Notes: generated from the sequence alone by a model not told the origin. Shown: positions 17,677-27,242, numbered from the stretch's first letter. The stretch is 64,000 nt of DNA from Mucilaginibacter auburnensis (GCF_002797815.1 NZ_PGFJ01000001.1:1178001-1242000); one strand, 5' to 3'. Translations and numbers: made by a program.

Positions 17677-18621
17677 ATGGATAAATCATCTAAGATATAC
17701 ATTGCAGGGCACAGAGGAATGGTTGGGTCTGCCATTCAGCGAACGCTTGAAAAAAATGGCTATACTAATTTAGTGGTTAAAACTTCTGCAGAGCTTGATT
17801 TAAGAAACCAGGCTGTTGTTAGCGAGTTTTTTGAAACAGAGAAGCCCGACTATGTATTTTTAGCTGCTGCAAAGGTTGGAGGTATAATTGCCAATAACAC
17901 CTATCGTGCAGATTTTCTATATGAAAACCTGCAGATACAAAACAATATCATCCATAGTTCGCACTTAAACGGCGTAAAAAAGCTGATGTTTTTAGGTTCA
18001 AGTTGTATCTATCCGAAAATGGCACCACAGCCATTAAAAGAGGATTACCTGTTAACAGGTCCGCTTGAAGAAACTAACGAGCCTTATGCAATTGCCAAAA
18101 TTGCCGGTATAAAAATGTGCGATGCTTACAGGGCACAGTTTGGTTGTAATTATATATCAGTAATGCCTACTAACTTGTATGGTTTTAACGATAATTACCA
18201 CCCGCAAAATTCGCATGTGTTACCTGCTTTGATCAGACGTTTCCATGAGGCGGCTGAGCAAAACCTACCTACGGTAACCATTTGGGGATCCGGCTCACCT
18301 AAACGTGAGTTTTTATTTGCTGATGACTTAGCAGAAGCTTGTTTTTACCTGATGCAAAATTACAATGAGCCGGGGTTGGTGAATATTGGAACAGGAGAAG
18401 ACATTTCTATAAAAGATTTAGCTTTGCTTGTTAAAGAGATCACCGGCTACAAAGGAGAGATTGATTTTGATCATACCAAACCTGACGGTACACCTCGTAA
18501 ACTGATGGATGTAACTAAGCTACACAACGCTGGTTGGCGGCATAAAATTGAGCTGGCCGAAGGTATTAAATTAGCTTACCAGGACTTTTTAAGTAAGGGT
18601 GCGCTTGTTGCAGAACGATAG
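17677..18621 (+). CDS. fcl: GDP-L-fucose synthase
   Basis: This 314-residue epimerase/reductase follows gmd and makes GDP-L-fucose. It has [10 protein letters not shown] as its NADP-binding loop, [17 protein letters not shown], the catalytic YAIAKIAG (Tyr and Lys) and the [19 protein letters not shown] segment that is typical of GDP-fucose synthases. A perfect 16-bp hairpin directly after the stop ends the operon. Confidence 0.97.
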   Translation: MDKSSKIYIAGHRGMVGSAIQRTLEKNGYTNLVVKTSAELDLRNQAVVSEFFETEKPDYVFLAAAKVGGIIANNTYRADFLYENLQIQNNIIHSSHLNGVKKLMFLGSSCIYPKMAPQPLKEDYLLTGPLEETNEPYAIAKIAGIKMCDAYRAQFGCNYISVMPTNLYGFNDNYHPQNSHVLPALIRRFHEAAEQNLPTVTIWGSGSPKREFLFADDLAEACFYLMQNYNEPGLVNIGTGEDISIKDLALLVKEITGYKGEIDFDHTKPDGTPRKLMDVTKLHNAGWRHKIELAEGIKLAYQDFLSKGALVAER

Positions 18622-18627
18622 ATAAGT

Positions 18628-18675
18628 AATTACATCATAAAGTAGTTTAACACTTTATGATGTAATTTATTTCTT
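18628..18675 (+). terminator. Strong terminator after the gmd-fcl operon
   Basis: AATTACATCATAAAGT (18628-18643) and its exact reverse complement (18652-18667) form a 16-bp perfect stem with an 8-base loop, followed by a T-rich tail. The near symmetry could also stop opposing transcription. Confidence 0.85.
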
Positions 18676-18791
18676 TCAGGGTAACCTGATTATACCAATA
18701 TTTGTGGGGTAGGGTAGTTGCTTATTTTCAACAGGATATCAATTAATGCCTTTCTTGTCAGATAACAATCTTATAGATTTAGCAGGTAATC

Positions 18792-20483
18792 ATGAATAAA
18801 AACATCAGGTTCATTGTAGCTATTGTAGTAATAATACTATCAAACCAATCTAACTTGCTGGCGCAATCTTTACAGGTTGGAGCTGTTACCGAAGATTATT
18901 ACAGACGGGCACAACTGTTAGGAAAAGCGGATACCAATGTTTCATTCACTGTAAGGCCTATATTTCCAAAGTTAAGCGAAACTCAACCGCTGGATACATT
19001 TTTTCCTGATCCGAATGAGGTAAGGGAACCATCAACAGACGGGCATTGGAAGAGTGCCGGCGGAAAGCTAACTATTGACGCCTTACCAATCAGCATTAAC
19101 ACGCAAATTAACAGTCATCATCCATACGGTTGGAATGATGGACCCATGATTCCGGCCAAAGGATTTCAAACGGTAATAAGTGGCGGTATATTTGCTAAGC
19201 AAGGCATTGTAACAGTTCAGTTTAAACCAGAGATCATCGCTGCCGTTAACTCACCTTTTGACAACCTTAACAATAAACAGTCTGAAATTATTTTTGCCCG
19301 TTATTATGATGTTTATAATAACATAGATCTGCCTATGCGTTTTGGTAACGACCTTTATGGCAAGATATACTGGGGACAGAGCAGTATCAGGCTAAACTTT
19401 AAAGCGCTATCAGCAGGCATATCCACTGAAAACCTTTGGTGGGGGCCGGGCATCAGAAATTCATTATTGATGAGTAATAATGCGCCGGGTTTTCCGCATT
19501 TAACCTTAAACACTTCACGCCCGGTTAAAACATCTATTGGATCGTTTGAAGGTCAGCTCATAAGCGGTAAACTAAGTAATTCAAATTATGCTCCTTTAAC
19601 ACCAGATAAATACTATTTTGGCAACAACCTATATGTGCCTAAACCGGATAATTGGCGTTTTATAACGGGCGCAATTGTTACATGGCAACCTAAGTGGGTG
19701 CCCGGTTTATTTTTAGGTGTTAGCCAGGTGCAGCAAATGTATGGTAATAATGTTAGCGGGATAACAGATTACCTTCCGCTTTTCCTTCCGTTCAGTTCAA
19801 ATTCAGCTCCTGACGAGGCCTTAAGAAAGAAAGACCAGATAACATCTGGTTTTATGCGTTGGTTGTGGACCAAAGAACATGCAGAGGTATACTTTGAATT
19901 TGGGCACTACAACAACTCCAAAAATTTAACGCAAAGCTTTTTATCTCCTAATACATCAAGAGCTTACACATTTGGATTGCGAAAAATGATACCATTTGGC
20001 AAGGCAACTGACGAGAATATTTTGATAGGCGTGGAGGTAACGCAACTGCAGGAAAACTCGGTTGCTAAAGTGCGGGCGGGAAATGAATGGTATGTAAGCA
20101 AATCAATCAGGCAGGGCTATACCAACTATGGGCAGGTGCTTGGTGCAGGTATAGGGCCTGGAGGTAACATACAATCTTTGAATGTAAGCTGGGTTAAAGG
20201 TTTAAAAAGGTTAGGGATACAGTTAGAAAGATATGTGCATGATAATGATGTTTACTATTATATATTTTATGATAGTGGAGATTATAGCAGGCATTGGGTT
20301 GATCTGAGCGCCGCGGTTAGCGGTGAGTGGAACTATAAGAACTTTATTTTCAGCGGAAAACTACAGGCTATAAATTCGTTAAATTATCAATGGTATACCA
20401 AGGTTCCTAATGATATACTATTCAATAATGGCGTAAATGCTTTTAATTTTCATATGCAGTTAGGTGCTATTTACAGATTTTAG
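18792..20483 (+). CDS. Wzi-family capsule assembly outer-membrane protein, copy 1
   Basis: This 563-residue protein has an N-terminal signal peptide ending near LLAQ and a beta-rich body ending in a terminal aromatic residue (GAIYRF), as in outer-membrane barrels. Sequences such as INSHHPYGWNDGPMIPAKG and NLWWGPGIRNSLLMSNNAPG are shared with its neighbour and with the Bacteroidota capsule-assembly Wzi family. Wzi anchors or organises surface capsule. It is the first of a tandem pair nine bases apart. Confidence 0.88.
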   Translation: MNKNIRFIVAIVVIILSNQSNLLAQSLQVGAVTEDYYRRAQLLGKADTNVSFTVRPIFPKLSETQPLDTFFPDPNEVREPSTDGHWKSAGGKLTIDALPISINTQINSHHPYGWNDGPMIPAKGFQTVISGGIFAKQGIVTVQFKPEIIAAVNSPFDNLNNKQSEIIFARYYDVYNNIDLPMRFGNDLYGKIYWGQSSIRLNFKALSAGISTENLWWGPGIRNSLLMSNNAPGFPHLTLNTSRPVKTSIGSFEGQLISGKLSNSNYAPLTPDKYYFGNNLYVPKPDNWRFITGAIVTWQPKWVPGLFLGVSQVQQMYGNNVSGITDYLPLFLPFSSNSAPDEALRKKDQITSGFMRWLWTKEHAEVYFEFGHYNNSKNLTQSFLSPNTSRAYTFGLRKMIPFGKATDENILIGVEVTQLQENSVAKVRAGNEWYVSKSIRQGYTNYGQVLGAGIGPGGNIQSLNVSWVKGLKRLGIQLERYVHDNDVYYYIFYDSGDYSRHWVDLSAAVSGEWNYKNFIFSGKLQAINSLNYQWYTKVPNDILFNNGVNAFNFHMQLGAIYRF

Positions 20484-20492
20484 CAAGGAATT

Positions 20493-22187
20493 ATGAAAAA
20501 CGCAATTTTCTTAACAGCTCTTTTTGTTTCTTCACTAATTTCAGCAAAACTGTTTTCGCAAACTGTACCCGTTGGAACGCCGGCTATAGAGGATTATTAC
20601 CGCAGAATGCAGTTAGTTGGCAAGGTTGATTCTAATTTATCTTTTTCGGTAAGGCCGTTGTTTGCCGAGGCACTTAAGGTAAATGATATATTTGATCCGG
20701 AAGGTAATTTAAAAACAAACTGGAACAAACCCGATGTAGCCACCTTTGCGCAAGGTAAAGGTTTATTCAGGGTTTTACCCTTTACAATACTGCAGCAATT
20801 TAATAGCCATCACCCATATGGCTGGAATGATGGCACCATGATACCGGCCAAAGGTTACCAAACACAAATTAGCGGTGGTATATATTTCAAATACGGACCG
20901 TTGTCCATCCAGTTGCGGCCTGATTTTGTTTACGCGGCTAATCCCCCGTTTGACGGTTTTGAATCGGGACATGATATTCAGGACATAGCGCGTTATTATC
21001 GTTTACACTCAGTAATTGATTACCCTGAACGCTTTGGAAACACAGCTTATAAAAAAGCAACATTGGGTGCCAGCAGTATTCGTTTAACATTTGATCCAAT
21101 TTCTATAGGGGTTTCAAACGAAAATTTATGGTGGGGACCAGGCATTTCTAATGCATTGGTACTTACTAATAATGCGCCCGGCTTTCAACATATCTCGGTT
21201 AATACAGTAAGACCAATCAGAACAGGCATCGGTTATTTTGAGGGTGAAATTATGGCAGGCATTCTGCAAAACTCCGGCCTGACAGCTTTGTCTACACCTC
21301 CCCAGCCGTCATGGGTAACATCTAAACCTGGCCAGAAGGATGAAAAACGATATTTTACCGGCTATAATATAAATTACCACCCTAAATGGGTGCCCGGGCT
21401 TACGCTGGGTATGACGCGTACTTTCAGTTCATATTATAGTGATAATAAGCGAGTAGGAGATTTTATTCCTTTCTTGGTTCCATTTCAAAAGAGAGACGCC
21501 AACAACGGCGCCGGCGACGCTTTTCCGCGCGATCAGATAACATCATTATATGTCAGATGGCTTTTCAACAAAGTAAATGCTGAGATTTATTTTGAATATG
21601 GTTGGGAGGATAATCTTTATAATATACGTGATTTTGTGGGATCGCCGGAACACTCAAGAGCGTACATTTTAGGTTTACGGAAACTCTTCCCTATCAACGG
21701 GCATAATGGCGAGTACATAATGTTTGATACTGAAATAACGCAAACATCTTTACAAAGCGCTGAAGCTGCTATAAGGGAGGTTTCTTACTGGTATTATAAC
21801 TTTGACGTAAAGCAAGGGCATACCAATTTTGGCCAGGTATTAGGAGCAGGTACCGGGCCAAGTGGTAACATACAATCTATGAGTGTTAGCTGGATGAAAG
21901 GGTTAAAGCGTTTAGGTTTTGGCATAGAGCGTTATGAGCACGACGTTGATTACTATCGCGAAACTTTTGCAGACATTAATGGAAACAGTCGTAAGTGGGT
22001 TGATCTGGCATTTTCTTTACAAGGAGAGTGGAATTATAAAAATTTGATTTTTAACGCCAGGCTTAAAACCATCAGATCATTCAACTATCAGTGGATACTC
22101 AAAAACTACACACCCGATAACTATTACATTCCTAACAACACGGTTTACAACCTGCATGCCCAACTTGGTGTAACATATAGGTTTTAG
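20493..22187 (+). CDS. Wzi-family capsule assembly outer-membrane protein, copy 2
   Basis: This 564-residue paralogue of the upstream protein has a signal peptide ending about LFSQ, the same NSHHPYGWNDGTMIPAKG and NLWWGPGISNAL blocks, and the same C-terminal barrel strand (GVTYRF). The two align along their whole length with many substitutions, so the duplication is not recent. Two polymer systems are encoded in the region, which could explain two lectin-like barrels; that is an inference. Confidence 0.88.
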   Translation: MKNAIFLTALFVSSLISAKLFSQTVPVGTPAIEDYYRRMQLVGKVDSNLSFSVRPLFAEALKVNDIFDPEGNLKTNWNKPDVATFAQGKGLFRVLPFTILQQFNSHHPYGWNDGTMIPAKGYQTQISGGIYFKYGPLSIQLRPDFVYAANPPFDGFESGHDIQDIARYYRLHSVIDYPERFGNTAYKKATLGASSIRLTFDPISIGVSNENLWWGPGISNALVLTNNAPGFQHISVNTVRPIRTGIGYFEGEIMAGILQNSGLTALSTPPQPSWVTSKPGQKDEKRYFTGYNINYHPKWVPGLTLGMTRTFSSYYSDNKRVGDFIPFLVPFQKRDANNGAGDAFPRDQITSLYVRWLFNKVNAEIYFEYGWEDNLYNIRDFVGSPEHSRAYILGLRKLFPINGHNGEYIMFDTEITQTSLQSAEAAIREVSYWYYNFDVKQGHTNFGQVLGAGTGPSGNIQSMSVSWMKGLKRLGFGIERYEHDVDYYRETFADINGNSRKWVDLAFSLQGEWNYKNLIFNARLKTIRSFNYQWILKNYTPDNYYIPNNTVYNLHAQLGVTYRF

Positions 22188-22232
22188 TATTCCTTTTATG
22201 GTATTGTACTCAACAATAACCACAAAAAAGAA

Positions 22233-22240
22233 TATATTTG
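22233..22240 (+). promoter_or_regulatory. -7 promoter element for cysC-cysD-cysN
   Basis: TATATTTG matches TAnnTTTG; it leaves a leader of about 85 bases before the cysC ATG. No -33 box at normal spacing was found. Confidence 0.45.
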
Positions 22241-22329
22241 CAGCTTATCTGATTTGTGATAAAAGCCCGATAAATGTTTGATTTTCGGTGCCATGAAGGT
22301 TAAACCGGATATATTTTATCAATGTTTTC

Positions 22330-22929
22330 ATGAAAGAGAGGATTCATCTCATAAATCAAGCTTATGATATAAGCAAGCCTGATCGTGAAAAGATGAATGG
22401 GCATAAGGCGCTTTGCATTTGGTTTACCGGATTATCCGGAGCCGGAAAAACAACCTTGGCTAATGCGCTTGAACGTAGATTACACACCGAAAACATTAAA
22501 ACTTTTAGCCTGGACGGAGACAACATACGATGTGGGTTGAGTAGTGATCTGGGCTTTTCAGAATCAGACAGGATTGAGAATTTGAGGCGAATAGGAGAGG
22601 TAGCTAAATTAATGTGTGAGGCAGGATTGGTTGTAACAGCGGCCTTTGTATCACCGTTTAAAAAAGACAGGCAGTTGATCAGAAATCTGTTAGGAAGTAA
22701 TTTTTTTGAAGTATTTGTGAATACACCATTAGAAGTTTGCGAACAGCGTGATGTTAAAGGCTTATACCAAAAAGCGCGCCGTGGTGAGATAAGCAACTTT
22801 ACAGGTATCAACTCTCCTTTTGAGCAACCTCAAAATCCAGACTTACAAGTTAATACAGTTAATCAAACAATAGATCAGTTGGTAAATACCATTTTGGAGG
22901 CTGTGCTTCCAAAATTATTATTAAGCTAA
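22330..22929 (+). CDS. cysC: Adenylylsulfate kinase
   Basis: This 199-residue enzyme phosphorylates adenosine phosphosulfate (APS) to PAPS with ATP. It has the P-loop GLSGAGKTT at 34-42, LDGDNIRCGLSSDLGFS for APS binding, and AAFVSPFKKDR, which contains the conserved Ser of the family. It is a free-standing kinase rather than fused to cysN. It is three bases from cysD. As no PAPS reductase is nearby, the PAPS could feed sulfotransferases. Confidence 0.96.
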   Translation: MKERIHLINQAYDISKPDREKMNGHKALCIWFTGLSGAGKTTLANALERRLHTENIKTFSLDGDNIRCGLSSDLGFSESDRIENLRRIGEVAKLMCEAGLVVTAAFVSPFKKDRQLIRNLLGSNFFEVFVNTPLEVCEQRDVKGLYQKARRGEISNFTGINSPFEQPQNPDLQVNTVNQTIDQLVNTILEAVLPKLLLS

Positions 22930-22931
22930 AA

Positions 22932-23837
22932 ATGCAAAAATATTATCTTAATCATCTCCAGGAATTAGAAGCAGAAGCCATTTATGTGATAAGGGAGGTA
23001 GTGGCGCAGTTTGACAGGCCTGCTATTTTATTTTCGGGAGGTAAAGATTCAATAGTGGTTACTCATTTGGCGCGTAAGGCTTTTTGGCCGGCCCGTGTAC
23101 CTATGCCATTAATTCATATTGATACCGGACATAATTTCCCTGAAACAATGGAATTCAGAGATAAACTGGTTGAAGATATAGGCGTACAATTAATTGTTGG
23201 CTCCGTTCAGGAGGCTATTAACAATGGCAGGGCTGTTGAAGAGACCGGCATGAATGCCAGCAGAAACGAATTGCAGATTGTAACACTTTTAGACGCCATT
23301 GAGCGTAATAAAATTGATGCAGCAATTGGCGGCGCCCGCCGTGATGAGGAAAAAGCCCGTGCTAAAGAACGATTTTTTTCGCACAGAGATGATTTTGGCC
23401 AGTGGGACCCTAAAAACCAGCGTCCGGAGCTTTGGAACATCTTTAACGGGCACAAACGTATGGGCGAACACTTCAGGGTATTCCCCATAAGTAACTGGAC
23501 CGAAATGGACGTGTGGAATTATATTTTACAGGAGAATATCGCAATCCCTTCTCTTTACTTTGCCCATAATCGCGACGTAATCTATAGAGATGGTGCATGG
23601 TTGCCGGTTTCGGAATTTATTACACTGCGGGAAGGTGAAAAGGTGGAGAATAAGTTAATGCGTTTCCGCACCTTGGGTGATATTACTATAACAGGCGGAA
23701 TTGAATCTGAAGCAGACACGCTTGAGAAGATTGTTATGGAGGTAGCTGGTACCCGTAGTACCGAACGCGGTAACCGTAGCGATGATAAGCGATCTGACAC
23801 CTCAATGGAAGACAGAAAACGCCAGGGATATTTTTAA
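22932..23837 (+). CDS. cysD: Sulfate adenylyltransferase subunit 2
   Basis: This 301-residue ATP-pyrophosphatase makes APS from ATP and sulfate in complex with CysN. The PP-loop SGGKDS is at 35-40, GGARRDEEKARAKER follows in the middle, and EGKVENKLMRFRTLGD-like sequence is near the C-terminus, as in characterised CysD proteins. It lies between cysC and cysN with small gaps, which shows an operon. Confidence 0.97.
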   Translation: MQKYYLNHLQELEAEAIYVIREVVAQFDRPAILFSGGKDSIVVTHLARKAFWPARVPMPLIHIDTGHNFPETMEFRDKLVEDIGVQLIVGSVQEAINNGRAVEETGMNASRNELQIVTLLDAIERNKIDAAIGGARRDEEKARAKERFFSHRDDFGQWDPKNQRPELWNIFNGHKRMGEHFRVFPISNWTEMDVWNYILQENIAIPSLYFAHNRDVIYRDGAWLPVSEFITLREGEKVENKLMRFRTLGDITITGGIESEADTLEKIVMEVAGTRSTERGNRSDDKRSDTSMEDRKRQGYF

Positions 23838-23868
23838 TTATAAGCAATTAATGAAATTGGCGTAAGGC

Positions 23869-25146
23869 ATGCGTGCCACGCCCTATACAAATATTATGGA
23901 ACTATTACGCTTTACTACCGCAGGCAGTGTTGACGACGGAAAAAGCACCTTGATCGGTCGTTTGTTATACGATTCGAAATCAATTTTTGAAGATCAGTTT
24001 GAAGCCGTTAAAAAATCAAGTGAGCGCAAGGGACTACAACACGTAGATCTAAGCTTATTAACAGACGGACTTCGTTCAGAACGTGAGCAAGGGATTACTA
24101 TTGATGTAGCTTATCGTTATTTTGCTACGCCGAAACGTAAATTCATTATTGCCGACACCCCGGGCCATATTCAATATACGCGTAACATGGTTACCGGTGC
24201 ATCAACAGCTAACCTGGCTTTGATTTTGGTGGATGCGCGTCATGGTGTAATTGAACAAACCTGCAGACACTCCTACATTGCTTCGTTGCTGCAATTACCA
24301 CATGTGGTGGTTTGCGTCAACAAAATGGATCTGGTTGATTACTCAGAAGACGTTTTCAATAAAGTGGTTGAACAATACCATGAGTTTGCAAGCAAACTGG
24401 ACATTAACGACATCCGTTACATACCCATGAGCGCCCTTAATGGCGACAATGTGGTCAACCGTTCTGAAAATATGCCTTGGTATCAGGGTTCAAGTTTGTT
24501 AGATACGTTAGAAACCATCCACATCAGCAGCGATTATAATCATATGGATGTGCGTTTTCCGGTTCAAACGGTTATAAGGCCGCACGCTACAGAGTATCAT
24601 GATTACAGGGGATACGCAGGCCGAATGGCTGCAGGTGTACTTAAAACGGGTGATGAGGTGACTGTTTTACCTTCAGGCTTAACATCGAAAGTTAAATCAA
24701 TTGATACGTTTGATGGCCCTGTAGAGGAAGCTTTTGTGCCGATGTCTGTATCGATAACATTGGAGGATGATGTTGACGTTAGTCGAGGAGATATGATTGT
24801 AAAATCTGATAGTCTACCAGTGGCAACCCAGGATCTGGACGTTATGCTGTGCTGGATGCGCGCTGCGGGGCCAAGACCAGGTGCTAAGTACTACCTCAAG
24901 CATACCTCTCGTGAGGTGATGGCTATGATCAAGGAGGTGACTTATAAGCTTGATATCAACACTATGGAAAAAATTGAGGGCGATGCCAATATTAAGATGA
25001 ATGATATGGCAAGGGTAAGAATAAGAACCACCCAGCCATTAATGGTTGATGAATACCGTATAAACCGCATAACCGGTTCATTAATATTAATTGATGAAGC
25101 AACTAACGAAACTGTTGCCGCCGGAACCATATACGGTTTGCAATAA
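23869..25146 (+). CDS. cysN: Sulfate adenylyltransferase subunit 1 (GTPase)
   Basis: This 425-residue EF-Tu-like GTPase drives APS formation by CysD. The G1 loop GSVDDGKST is at 19-27, with REQGITIDVAYRYF (switch I), DTPGHIQYTRNM (G3) and NKMD (G4). The C-terminal domains are standard beta-barrels and there is no fused APS kinase, consistent with a separate cysC. The annotated ATG is 31 bases after cysD; an internal ATG at 23896 (MELLRFTTAG) is an equally plausible start. Confidence 0.96.
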   Translation: MRATPYTNIMELLRFTTAGSVDDGKSTLIGRLLYDSKSIFEDQFEAVKKSSERKGLQHVDLSLLTDGLRSEREQGITIDVAYRYFATPKRKFIIADTPGHIQYTRNMVTGASTANLALILVDARHGVIEQTCRHSYIASLLQLPHVVVCVNKMDLVDYSEDVFNKVVEQYHEFASKLDINDIRYIPMSALNGDNVVNRSENMPWYQGSSLLDTLETIHISSDYNHMDVRFPVQTVIRPHATEYHDYRGYAGRMAAGVLKTGDEVTVLPSGLTSKVKSIDTFDGPVEEAFVPMSVSITLEDDVDVSRGDMIVKSDSLPVATQDLDVMLCWMRAAGPRPGAKYYLKHTSREVMAMIKEVTYKLDINTMEKIEGDANIKMNDMARVRIRTTQPLMVDEYRINRITGSLILIDEATNETVAAGTIYGLQ

Positions 25147-25180
25147 CTGCTAATAAAAATTAATATTAAGGAATAACAAA

Positions 25181-25210
25181 TGGGCGTTTTTAAACGCCCA
25201 TTTTGCTTTG
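25181..25210. terminator. Bidirectional terminator between cysN and the antiporter
   Basis: TGGGCGTTT and AAACGCCCA form a perfect inverted repeat (25181-25200) followed by TTTTG on the plus strand. The antiporter's stop codon at 25190-25192 lies inside the hairpin, so one structure probably serves both converging genes. Confidence 0.75.
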
Positions 25211-26503
25211 AGATGTTGTTGATGAAGACGCAGAAGCAATTAAATTATCCCTGTCTCCCGCAAGCCGTTGTTGTTCTTTAACAAAGAAATAACGCATTGC
25301 CGGACCAGATATCACAACTGATAAAACAGTCATTACCACCAGCCCAACAAATACCTGTTCGCTTATCAGTTTTGCCTGCACGCCTAACATACCCAATACA
25401 ATTTCCTGAGCGCCGCGCGCATTCATGCCAAATGCTACCGCAAGCGATTCATTATTGGTCATCCCACTCATTTTGCTCCCTAAGCCGGCGCCAATTAGCT
25501 TGGCAATAAATGCAACTGCCAGTATTATTGCAACCACTTCAAGGTTAAAATCATTAACAAAGTTTAACCTTAAGCCAATGGAACAGAAAAATAAGGGAGC
25601 TATAATGTTTACGGTGAACTGGTGCAGTATGAGCTTATGGCGTTCGGTAAAGAAAACCGAGTCGCCAATAGCAATGCCCATTAAAAAGGAGCCGAAAACA
25701 GCCCTTATGCCCAGATACTCTGTTACTATACCACTTAAAAAACACAAACAGATAGCAAGTGTAATAACGCGACCAATTTTTAGATGTTTTTGTGCAGCCG
25801 ACAGTAATTTATTGACCAACCAACGGCCGGCAGTGATCATGAAAATTATAAAGCCGAGCACTATAAGCGTGGAGCTGAATGAACCTTCTTCTTTTCCGGT
25901 ATGCATCATTCCGATAATAAACGAAAACAGTATCCAGCCCAAAAAGTCGTCAATCATGGCAGACGTAACTACAAGGTTGCCAATCTTGGTTTTTAGCAAG
26001 TTAAGGTCAATTAGTATTTTGGTAATAACAGATAATGCAGTTATGGATAGTGCCGTTCCAAAAAATAACGCGGTTAATAATTGATTGCCGTTTTCAGTAA
26101 CAAATACTCTATCGTAAAATAACCAAACGGCTGCAAACCCAACGGCAAAAGGGAATAAAATACCCATCAGGCTAATACTGGCCGCCTGCTTGCCGTTGGC
26201 GCGTATCTGTTTTAAGTCAACTTCAAATCCGGCAATAAACATCAGTAATATAATTCCAACGTTAGCAATGCCGTCAAAAGCGCCATAAGCTCTCGGTTCT
26301 GCGAGGAAAAGGCCATTAAAAAGACCTGGGAACAACCCGCCTAAAACAGATGGGCCGAGTAAGATCCCGGCCAGAATTTCCCCGGCAATAGATGGCTGTT
26401 TTAGTTTCCGGCATATTTCACCAAACACACGTGCAGCAACAAGCATTACAGTAAGTATTAACAAGAAGTGTAATGTCTCCGCCGTGTTGAGTTTTGATAC
26501 CAT
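25190..26503 (-). CDS. CPA2-type cation:proton antiporter
   Basis: This 437-residue protein has about 12 membrane spans and the Na+/H+-exchanger fold. LKQPSIAGEILAGILLGPSV near residue 35 and the later SAMIDDFLGWILF (paired acidic residues in the core) are typical of KefB/NapA-like CPA2 carriers, as is FGMNARGAQEIVLG. There is no C-terminal TrkA-N domain, so it is not a full Kef channel. It is transcribed away from the Rrf2 gene and is not an obvious part of the polysaccharide pathway. Confidence 0.9.
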   Translation of the reverse strand: MVSKLNTAETLHFLLILTVMLVAARVFGEICRKLKQPSIAGEILAGILLGPSVLGGLFPGLFNGLFLAEPRAYGAFDGIANVGIILLMFIAGFEVDLKQIRANGKQAASISLMGILFPFAVGFAAVWLFYDRVFVTENGNQLLTALFFGTALSITALSVITKILIDLNLLKTKIGNLVVTSAMIDDFLGWILFSFIIGMMHTGKEEGSFSSTLIVLGFIIFMITAGRWLVNKLLSAAQKHLKIGRVITLAICLCFLSGIVTEYLGIRAVFGSFLMGIAIGDSVFFTERHKLILHQFTVNIIAPLFFCSIGLRLNFVNDFNLEVVAIILAVAFIAKLIGAGLGSKMSGMTNNESLAVAFGMNARGAQEIVLGMLGVQAKLISEQVFVGLVVMTVLSVVISGPAMRYFFVKEQQRLAGDRDNLIASASSSTTSQSKMGV

Positions 26504-26526
26504 ATTAAATCTATAACTTTTGTAGA

Positions 26527-26534
26527 CAAATATA
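26527..26534 (-). promoter_or_regulatory. -7 promoter element for the antiporter
   Basis: CAAATATA on the plus strand reads TATATTTG on the minus strand, an exact TAnnTTTG match about 24 bases upstream of the start codon. Confidence 0.5.
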
Positions 26535-26594
26535 TGCTTAATATCTTTTTAAACTGATTTTTAATGATTTTAACCAATTCAGCATTATATGTAT

Positions 26595-26640
26595 GTTAAC
26601 AAAAGCATTAGGATGCTGCAAATAACTTGCTTTTGTTAAC
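26595..26640. promoter_or_regulatory. 13-bp perfect inverted repeat in the antiporter/Rrf2 divergent region
   Basis: GTTAACAAAAGCA (26595-26607) and its exact reverse complement (26628-26640) are separated by 20 bases that hold a smaller inverted repeat (GCAT 26605-26608, ATGC 26613-26616). It ends 31 bases before the Rrf2 ATG. It may be an operator for the Rrf2 protein or an RNA hairpin in its leader. Confidence 0.6.
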
Positions 26641-26671
26641 TTTACTTGCTTTAATTTTTAGCAAATCATTT

Positions 26672-27100
26672 ATGATATCTAAGCGGACAAAGTATGCTTT
26701 AAATGCACTTGTTTTTTTAGCCAGCAAGCCCAAGGATACACCAATACCTATTCCGTTAATTGCAGAGAGCGAAAACATTTCTCGGAAATTTCTGGAAGCG
26801 ATATTATTGGAGCTTAGGCGGGGCGGAATGGTGAACAGTAAGAAAGGAAAGGATGGCGGATATTTCTTAGCTAAAAGCACCGAGGAGATCAATGTGGCAG
26901 ACATTATGCGTTTGTTTGACGGGCCTATAGCTTTATTACCTTGTGTTACGTATAAGTACTACCGCAGGTGCGATGAGTGTAAGGATGAGGCAACCTGTGG
27001 TATACGCAAAGTGTTTGCTGAATTACGTGCTCAAACTGTAAATACGTTGAAGAATGCTACCTTGGCAGAAATTGTGAGACGATCTGAAACAGAGGATTAA
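26672..27100 (+). CDS. Rrf2-family transcriptional regulator with four cysteines
   Basis: This 142-residue regulator has an N-terminal winged helix (ISKRTKYALNALVFLAS, then SRKFLEAILLELRRGG and KGKDGGYFLAK) typical of Rrf2/IscR/CymR. Cys91, Cys100, Cys103 and Cys109 lie in the effector segment where related proteins bind an Fe-S cluster. The ATG at 26672 is chosen because it starts exactly at the family N-terminus; an upstream in-frame start at 26627 would add an unlikely hydrophobic extension and run into the inverted repeat. Neighbouring sulfate-activation genes make sulfur or redox control a reasonable guess. Confidence 0.88.
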   Translation: MISKRTKYALNALVFLASKPKDTPIPIPLIAESENISRKFLEAILLELRRGGMVNSKKGKDGGYFLAKSTEEINVADIMRLFDGPIALLPCVTYKYYRRCDECKDEATCGIRKVFAELRAQTVNTLKNATLAEIVRRSETED

Positions 27101-27242
27101 ATAATAATGTTATTAAATAAAAATTAAAATTTGAGGAGCAACTTTAAGTTATACTGAAAAAAAAATTTCTTCAAAAAGAAAATCAAGGATTTGTAAAAGC
27201 GAAATTTAGTTATTTTTTATAAATGGCTTTTTATTTTAAATA

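Noticed and set aside
22362..22811. 149-codon minus-strand frame across cysC
   Set aside because: It is antisense to a full-length APS kinase with all motifs in place; no independent evidence.
25425..26084. 219-codon plus-strand frame inside the antiporter gene
   Set aside because: It is antisense to a clear 12-span transporter, and its composition mirrors the complement of membrane-segment codons. No motif supports it.
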